In this document: positions 26,701-35,700 of the stretch, in pieces
Numbering within the stretch: the first letter of the stretch is position 1
Layout: every line of letters starts with the position of its first letter
Source: a virus
DNA: 46,451 bases
IMG/VR virus record: IMGVR_UViG_3300025151_000066
Coordinates: 1 to 46,451 of that record
Direction: 5' to 3' (one strand)
The notes under the pieces: model-generated
What the model saw: only the letters and a program-made list of their open reading frames with translations
What the model was told of the DNA's origin: nothing
The model's database searches: none
Program-made: the position numbers and the translations under genes

Positions 26701-29700
26701 TTTCAATCTTCTATAAAGCTAATAAAAGATAACCCTATTGAGTTTCAAGCAATGCTTGACGAGGTTAAAAAGATATTCCCTAATGTCGATATAAAGGTAT
26801 TAGAGAAAGTATTTGGTATGGGTGGTATCGAACTTGTTGGTAGGGTATATGACAATATAATTGAATTATCTGAAGACAAGGCAGGTCAAGAAGCTTTATT
26901 CCACGAACTAGCACACAAATTTTCTCCTTTACTTAGTGGAACTAAACTTTGGAATAAAGGTCTTGACTTGATTAAAGACACTAAGTACTTTGAAACAGCA
27001 AAAGAACTATATCCTGACGAGACAATAGAAGAACAAGCTGAAGAAGCATTAGTTCAGTTAATTGCTGAAAAGTCGTTAGACACCATTAAAACAAGAATGG
27101 GAGATAGCACTTTTAAAAAGATAAAAGCTTGGTTAAAGCAATTCTGGAACAAGATTAAATACATGTTAGGTAAAGCTGACACCAATACTATAGCAGAGAT
27201 AGCAGCATTTGACCTTACAATGAGAACTAAGCCTTATAAAGGTTCTGGTTTACAGTTTGCAGAAAAGGCTACTAAGTATGACCAAAAGACAGCAGGTGCA
27301 ATACAAAGCATTATTAACTTAGCAGGTAATGCTAAACTATATGCTGATATAAAAGGAGCTAACCCTTCTGCTATTTTTAGAATAAGCATTGAAAAGTTTA
27401 AAGAAGAAGCTTATCCTGACCTTAGTATAAAGGAGTTTAAGAATAAGTTTGCTAGACACATTTTAAAAGCTAAGAAAGAACTTCTTTCTGATGTAGTAAC
27501 TACAGAGCAAGAGTTGTTAGCTGAAATGATGCCTGAGATAGATGAGTATAGAAACGGAAGCTTTTTAGATGGAGGTGCTGAATTAGACAAGAAGATAAGA
27601 GAGGTATTAGGTACTGCTTACGATTCTTCTTTTAACAAAGTATCTGAAGATGCTATATACGGTGTTGCAATACAAGCAGCAAAGATATCTAGAGACCCAG
27701 ATAAGTTTTTAGAATCTTTAAACACTTTTGCAAGTAACTCTACTTCTGCTATAGATAAAGCTACTGCTGAAGTATTATCAAGTAAATTAGCTTCTTTACC
27801 TATTACTGTAAGAAAACCTATAATAGCAGGTCTTACTTCTTTAGTTAATGTAGAGTTTGCTAAACTATATACAGATAAAAAAGGTTCTAGGACTATTAAG
27901 CTTTCTAATGCAAAGTTTAAACCTGCTGAAATATCTAAAGCTTTACTTGATTTAATAAAGGCAAATGCTCTTACTAACATAGAGTCTAAGACTTTTAAAG
28001 ATGCTTTTTCGGGTCTAGGTAAGTCAATAGAAATACTTAGCAAAGAAAAGAATTATAAAAACGCAGCAATTCAAATAGATAAAGCTATTCAGCATATTAG
28101 AACTCTTACGGGTATTCCTTTTGAAACGTCTTGGTTTTTGCCTCCTATGGAAGAAAAGCTAACAGAACAACAAAAGACTGATATACTGATTAAAAACTTA
28201 TCTAATTTTCATAAAGCTATTTCTAAGCCTGTTTATAAGTACAGACAACTTGTTTCACAAACAGCTACTACAGAAAGAAGCAAAGCGTTTATTGCTAGAA
28301 AGTCTAATCAAGTATTTAATTCTAATTCTGCTTATGACTTAAACGATGCTATAAGAGATATGTCTAAAAAGATTGCTGACTCTTATGGTGCTAAGACTGT
28401 ATTTAGAAATGCTATGAATAACCAACAGTCTTCTCAAAGAGTTGGTGGTTGGTTTCATAAAGTACTTTCTTCAGTACCTCTTTTAAAAGGTCTTAACTTA
28501 TCTCAAAGAAAAGACTTAAAAGCGTTTGGCGATTCTTATGTAAAAGTTTTTGAAGACAACATAGAAGCAGCTTCTAAGAAAGGGGAATCTACTTTTTGGC
28601 AATTAGACGGTATTCATGATATAAACACAAATGAAAGGTTAGATTATCAAAAAATGTCTCTTGAACAAAAAACAGACTTTGAAATAAGAACAATGCTTCA
28701 GTCTGCTAAAGAGGTAAAAGGAGGTTTTGTTTATAAAAACTCTATGGGAGTTATATCTACAAATGATTACAAAATGTTTGTAGACGTTCCTTTCTTAGAC
28801 CTTGACAAAGCTAAAGAGATTTATAACAAACTAGAAAAAACTCACGACAATTCACTTCCTTCTGATAAAGGAGATAGCAACCCAATTCATGCTGAGAAAA
28901 AAAGAATAAGAGAAGTCATAGGGGAAGATTACGGAAACATGTTACGTAAGTTTAATGAGACAGGAAAAAAGGCTCATATATACGATTACATAGAAGCTTA
29001 CGGAGGTTTAATAGGACAAGAAGTTCAGCAAAAAGATTATAGAGGTACTGAAGAAGAAGTTCTTCTTGGTATCGCTTCTGAAATAAATAATCAACTAAGA
29101 GAACAAGCAGAAGCACTAGCTTATAACAACGCTGTCAATCAAGTGTTTTTAAAGAGCGTTACTATGGGTAATGTTTCTGATGCAGCAAACTTTAATGACG
29201 AAAAAAGAAGTAAAGGTTCTTTATCTCCGTTTCTTAATTTAGACCTTAGAATTAAAAATAGAACTGATTTAAAAAACAAAAAAGGAGAGCCTCGTAAAAC
29301 AGGACTAACTAAAACTCCTAAGGCAAAAATTGTAGTTTTACAAGACATTGAAACACAAGCTTCTAAAGAAGCTAGAGAGATGGCAAAAGCTAGGGGAGAA
29401 GAGTTACCAAAACCAACTTATGCTACCGACGCTGCTTCTTACTTTAATGATTTTATAGTTAATGCTATAGACCAAACGGGCGGAGATTTAATTAATTACG
29501 GACTAAACTATAAGCCCATAATTAATCAAACAAACGAAAAGGGAGAGATTCTTTATATGAAAACTGCTTCTAGAGGTTTTGATATAAATGTAAATAGCAC
29601 ACCACAAGAGGTTGACGCTTACATAGAAAAGTACCATACCTTAAACGGGGAAATAGACAGACACGGAATGATTGCTAAAGTTATGTATGAAATGTCTAAA

Positions 29701-32700
29701 GCTAATCCCGACACCCCTATTATATTTGCTTTCGAGTCTTCAATGAAAGGTACACAGACTTGGAAAAAAGGAGGCGTAAGTATAGATGATGTATACAACG
29801 GTGGTAATATAAATCTTAATGCTGCAGAGTTTATAGAAGAAGAATTAACAGGGTTTGGTATTCAGTTTAACAAGTATAAAGAGGTTAATCAGTACGAAGG
29901 CTTAGACGAGAACAACGAACCTAAGTACGGAAGAAAAGCCACTACTGCTGCTGCACCTATACAGTTAATAGCTTCTTTAATGGAGAATCCTCCACAAGGA
30001 TTAGAAAAACAAGCTAAAGCGTTTCAAGATTTATTAGCACAAGCAACTGACTTTAAACTACAAAGAGCTTTAAAAAGAGTTGATAATAAAAAGGCATTAC
30101 TTCAAGAAGCTGTTAAATCTTCTAAAGGAATGAGTCAATGGGCTAAAGACGCGCTAGAACAGTTTATATCTGGAGAAGAAGTTCCTAAGCTTGTTCATCA
30201 AGATTTAATTAATTCTTTACAAGGATACTTAGCTTCTGTATTTAATGACTCTATTAGACATAGGTTTAGTGGTGCAGAACTCACTCAAGACACAGACCCT
30301 TCTAATCAACTTAAATACCACACAACAGTAACAGACCAAGGCACTGTAAACTTTGCAGAGGTAAAAGTACCTGAAGGATTTGCTAACATGGGAGAGGAAC
30401 TTATTACTGTAAGGATTCCTATGAGTAATAAAATCAACGTAATGGTTACTAAGGTTGTAGGTTTTACAGACCCTAAATCTAGCGTTGTGTTAGTTCCTGA
30501 AGGCTGGATAGACGCTTCTAATGCAGATAATGACGGAGATTCTAAATTTACTTGGAGAAAGTCAAAAGGAAGTGGAGCTTTAGATGTTATTTATAATAAA
30601 ATGTTTAAAGCCGCTAAAGACCTTTTATTACACCCTTCAATGATAGAAGAAGGTAAAGGTTATAAACAACAACTAGATACTAAAAAGGTTTTAGATTCTT
30701 CTAATAAAGCAAATGAAGAACTAGGAACAAAAGAGCAAAAAATATCTTCTGTTGGTATTATTGGAGAAAACCAAAAATCACACGCTTTCCAAGACTCTAG
30801 TGTTAGTATTGGTTTATATGCTGTAATAGGTAAAACATTAAATGTATTAAGTGGTTTAAACTCTAAGTTTCTTAATCCTTTAGTTCTTCCTACTGCTGCT
30901 CCTAGAGTAACAGGAATTAAACTAAGAACTAAAAGAGATACAAAGCTTCAAGCAGGTGCAGCAAAAATATCTACAGACAAGCAATTTGAAATAGCTTCTA
31001 TATTACAATTAGCTCTTGATGATGCAGGTTCTGATACAAACTTTTATGAAACAGGATTGACTAAAGAAAACGCAGGTGCTTCTGCTATGTTCTTAACTGT
31101 TGGTTACGAACTTAAAGATGTACTAAAGCTAGTTAAGTCTCCTGTAATTAAAGATTATCTTAAACAGAAAAAAGAAGGAAAAGGAGTAGAGTATACAAAC
31201 GAGTTAAAAGCTAAAACTTCTGACCAAGGTAAAAAAGACTTTGAGCTTTTAGAAAGCTATCAAGGTGCGGAGATTGCGTTTAGAGCTTTTTCTCATATTC
31301 AAAACATAGTTGGTCTTGATTCTGGTGTTCCTTACGGTGTAGGTGCTGTAGGTAAGATAAATGAAAGTATAAGAAAAGTACAAGAAGAAAAATTTGATAT
31401 TCAGTTTGAACAAAACATTCTGGAGAATCCTGTTATATCTTCTAGAGTAAATGTTTTAAATCAATTTAACGCCACTCAAAACGACTTATTCTCTACTAAA
31501 GAATTAAGTGCTAAAGAACAAAGAATAGCTAGTGACCTTATTAACTCTATTCAAAACAAAACTTCAGATGCAGAAGTTACTAGAGCAATGCAAAGAACTT
31601 TTAGTAATTATATAGCAAGAAGTTCTTCTAAGTATAGTTATGACAAAGCTAGTTTAAATGAGCTTATAGAATATGTTTACGATAGAGTTTTATTAGGAAA
31701 GGCTAAAGGGCAAAAGTTCTTTAATTATATACAAAGAGAAACGCAAACAGATAAAAACGGTAATATTTCAGAGATTACTGCTATTCAAGCTGTAGCTACA
31801 TCTGTGTTACCTGAACTTAACATAAAAGAAAACACTAATGTAGACCAAGAAGCTATTAAGGAAATGTTTAACGAGATTTCTGAGTCTGATAGAAAAGCTC
31901 TTATTGAGTTTGCTAAAGTGTTTGAAGGACTATCTAATGGTTCTCATAACATAACTACTTTATTACCAATAGATGTATTAGAGGACTTCCAATCTAAAAC
32001 AGAAGAACTTGTTGCTAATGATGTTTCTATGTTTTCAGACCAAGTTGTTCTAAACTTCTTGTTTGATAATATTTCTGCTTTAAAAGAATACACTGGTCAA
32101 GGTATAGACTTAGACACCATAGAAGATAAAGCTGTAGACGATATGCCTCGTTACTTCAAGGTTAAAAACAAGCTTGGAGAGATTGAGGTTTTTCAAAGAC
32201 AGATAGGAGAAAAAGGACAGCTTACAGATAAGGCTCTTAGATTAGGTAAAGTTGAGTCAGTAAATATTAACGGAAAAACTGTTAACGTTTACAATACTTA
32301 TGGACAACAAGCTAAAGCTAAGTTCCGTAAGCCTGAAAACAAATCTACAGTTACTAACGTTGAGTCAAACAAACAAGCTTCACAAGCAACTAAGATAACT
32401 AAAACTGTTCCTAAACTTTCTAGGAAAATTAGAGTTAGAAACGCTATTGCTAAACTAAGTCCTAATCAAAGAGTTATAATGACTTCTGAAAAAGATTTTA
32501 GAAATGTTTCTTTTCCAGAGCAAGAAGCTTCTTACAAACCTAAAGGAACATGGTATGGACTAGGTGATTCTTGGAGTGAATGGGTGCAAGGAAATATGCC
32601 TCAATGGGAAACAGATTATGCTCATGTTTTAGAAATAGATAGTTCTAGAATTTTAAAGATTAAAAACTTCAACGAACTTCTTGAGTTTACTGAGAAGTAT

Positions 32701-35700
32701 GTTGGAAATAAAAAGGTTAGTCGACTAACAGGAAGGGCTTTTAATCAAGATATTGATTGGGCTAAAGTTAAACAAGATTACGCAGGTATTGAAATAGCAC
32801 CTTATATAGCTGAAGGAAGACTAAATACTTTAACAAGTTGGTATTACACTTGGGATGTTGCTTCTGGTGTTATATGGGATAGTTCTGCTGTTAAATCCTC
32901 TAGAGAAATACTAGGCGATTCTGAAACAGATACAACTACAGATGATAAGTTATATCAAGTAGCAGGAGAAGCTAAAACAGAAAGAGTAAACAGAGCTACT
33001 AAGAGATTACTTAGAAGGTTGTCTAATAAGTTTGGTGTACAGTTTACTTTTGTCAATGACCCTGATGCTAAGTTTACAGGTTACTATGACTCTGCAAACA
33101 ATGTAGTTGTTATTAACGAAGCTAAGGTAAGACCCGATACTGCGTTCCACGAATTTGCACACCCGTTTATTGCTTCTATAAAACAAAGCAACCCAAGCCT
33201 TTATGCAAGTCTTGTAAACGAAATAAACGCAACAGAGGAAGGAAAAGCTGTATTAGATAAAGTAGCTAAAGAACAACCTAACCTAAATAAAGAACAACAA
33301 GTAGAGGAAGCTATTGTACAAATGCTAGGAGAACTTGCTACAGAAAAAGCAGGTAAACTACCTACAGGATTAAGAGCTGCATTACAAAACTTATGGGATA
33401 CTATTAAGCAGATTGTATCTGAACTATTTGGTACTAAGAAAGAAGTAATTGCAGAGAAGCTTTCTAACGACACTTCTTTAAGTCAGTTAGCTGATATGTT
33501 AGTTGATGATACAAAGGTTGTTATAGATAAGCAAAACAACTCTAAAGCTAAATCTATACTTAATAAGTTAGCCAACTCAACAGAGATGACTAGAAAGATG
33601 TTTAATGAAACAGTAGAGGTAGTTAAGCAGTCTGATTACATGTCTAATGATTTAAAACAAACAAGCTCTAAACTTACTAAAGCAGGTTTCTTATCTCATG
33701 ATGGATATGTTGTAAAACAAAAGTCAGACACTGTGCCTACTGCAGAAGTACTTTCAGTATCTGTACCAATGGACATGGCTAATTGGATGGCTAAGATAAG
33801 ACAGGAATTTCCTGATGCAGAGATAGTTGGTAAGCATGATTCTAGAGTAGACAACTATGCAATGTATGAAGTTAATGCACAAGGAGAAACAATATTTGTT
33901 TACAAACCATTAACTCCTGAAGCAGCTTCTTTAGATACTTTAGTTAACTTAAACCTTAAGTATCAAATAGATGTAGATACTTCTACTGTTAAGAATCCAA
34001 ATACTGATGATAAGTTCTTCTCTGGAGAAGCTATTGATTTAGATAAGTTTGCAACTAAAGATGTTAATAAACCTTCTGGGCAACAACGTCTTATAGCTTT
34101 AAAACAAGCTTTATATAAAGACTTAACTGAAAAGTATAAAGGTATATTAGATGATGACGCAATAAAGCGTGAGCTTGTTAGAGAGGTTATTAAAAAAGCT
34201 AAAGATATTTACAATAGTGCTACTAAAGAAGGTTACTTAAAAGGAGACCTATCTGGTGTAGTAGATTCAAAGTATATAGACCTATTACAAGAAGATATAA
34301 ATTTAGCTGTTTATATTTTTAATAATATGGATAAGGATATTTCTGAAGCTACCTATGACCCTAGATATACAATAGCTTATGAGAACTTATTAAAAATGAT
34401 GGCTCTTGCAGAGCATATTGAAAACACTAAAGATGTTATTACAAGTAACAATAAAGGAGTTAGCACTTCTTCGGTTGTTTCTGATATAATGGATAGTGCT
34501 TTTAAGACTAGAAACACAAGAGCAGAGTTCTTTAGCAAGATTCCTGTTTTAGGAAGTATATATAAGTATATATCTCAGAAAGCTAAAAAGGTTAAGAAAG
34601 TATTCTATGACAGTTTAACTCCTGAAAACTTCTCTAAGTTTATTACAGGTAAGAAAGCTTCAATGCTTAACGCATTAGTTTACAAGCAAATAAACGAAGC
34701 AGAAGGTAATGCTCAAGTAATTACAGAAGGAGCTTGGGACGCTTTTCGTGAAAAGGTAGGAGAAGAGAAGTTACAAGAAATGAAAAAGTATTCTTCTTTC
34801 TTAAATGACGAAGGAAGAGTTAAGATGCTAACCTTAGAAGGAGGTGGAGAAATTACTTATGCTCAAGCAATGAACATTTACTTAAGTCTTAAACAAGAAG
34901 ATATAAGAAGTAAAGTTTCAAAGACAGGTCTTAAGATTAATTACTTAGACTCTAAGACAGAGCAAAAGAAGTCTACTACAATATCTCCTGATAAGTTTAT
35001 GGCGCAAATGGAGAACGCTATTAAAAAGAATCCAGACTTAGTTATACTTGAAGAAGGTACTAGAGCTATGTTAGATTACTTGTATGGAGAAGTAAACAAA
35101 ACCTCTAACAAGACTTTAGGTGTAGATATTAACAATATGCCTAACTACTTCCCTACAAGGTTTGGTAGTATGGTTAGTGGTATTGATTCTATTAGAAACA
35201 TTGAAGACTTCTCTGCTATTAAAGAGAGAACTACAGCAATGAGAAATGGTCTTATAGCTACCGATGTATTCCAAGCATTAGATAACTATAACAGACAAGC
35301 TTCTAAGTATGCTGCATTTGCAGAACCTATAAGCAATATAAGAAAGACTGCTGCTGCATTACAGAAAAACGAAACTTATAACTTAGACCCAGAAGGTAAC
35401 CAAGCTATAGTATCGTATATGGAGGATATGATTACAAGCGTTACTAATCATGGTGTGTTTATTAACTCATCAGATAAGATGTTTGCTAATAAAATAAACA
35501 AGTTCATGAACAACTTTAGTTTAGCTGTTCTTGGAATGAACCCATGGGTAATGTTTAAACAGTCATCTTCTTTATTTTCTGCAGCTTCTGAACTAGGTAT
35601 GTCTAATATAGCATCTAATAGCAAGGGTAGACAAGCTTACACAAGAATACTTAAAGGTCTTAAGAATGTTAAACTTAAAGATATTCAAGCAGGTAAGCTA

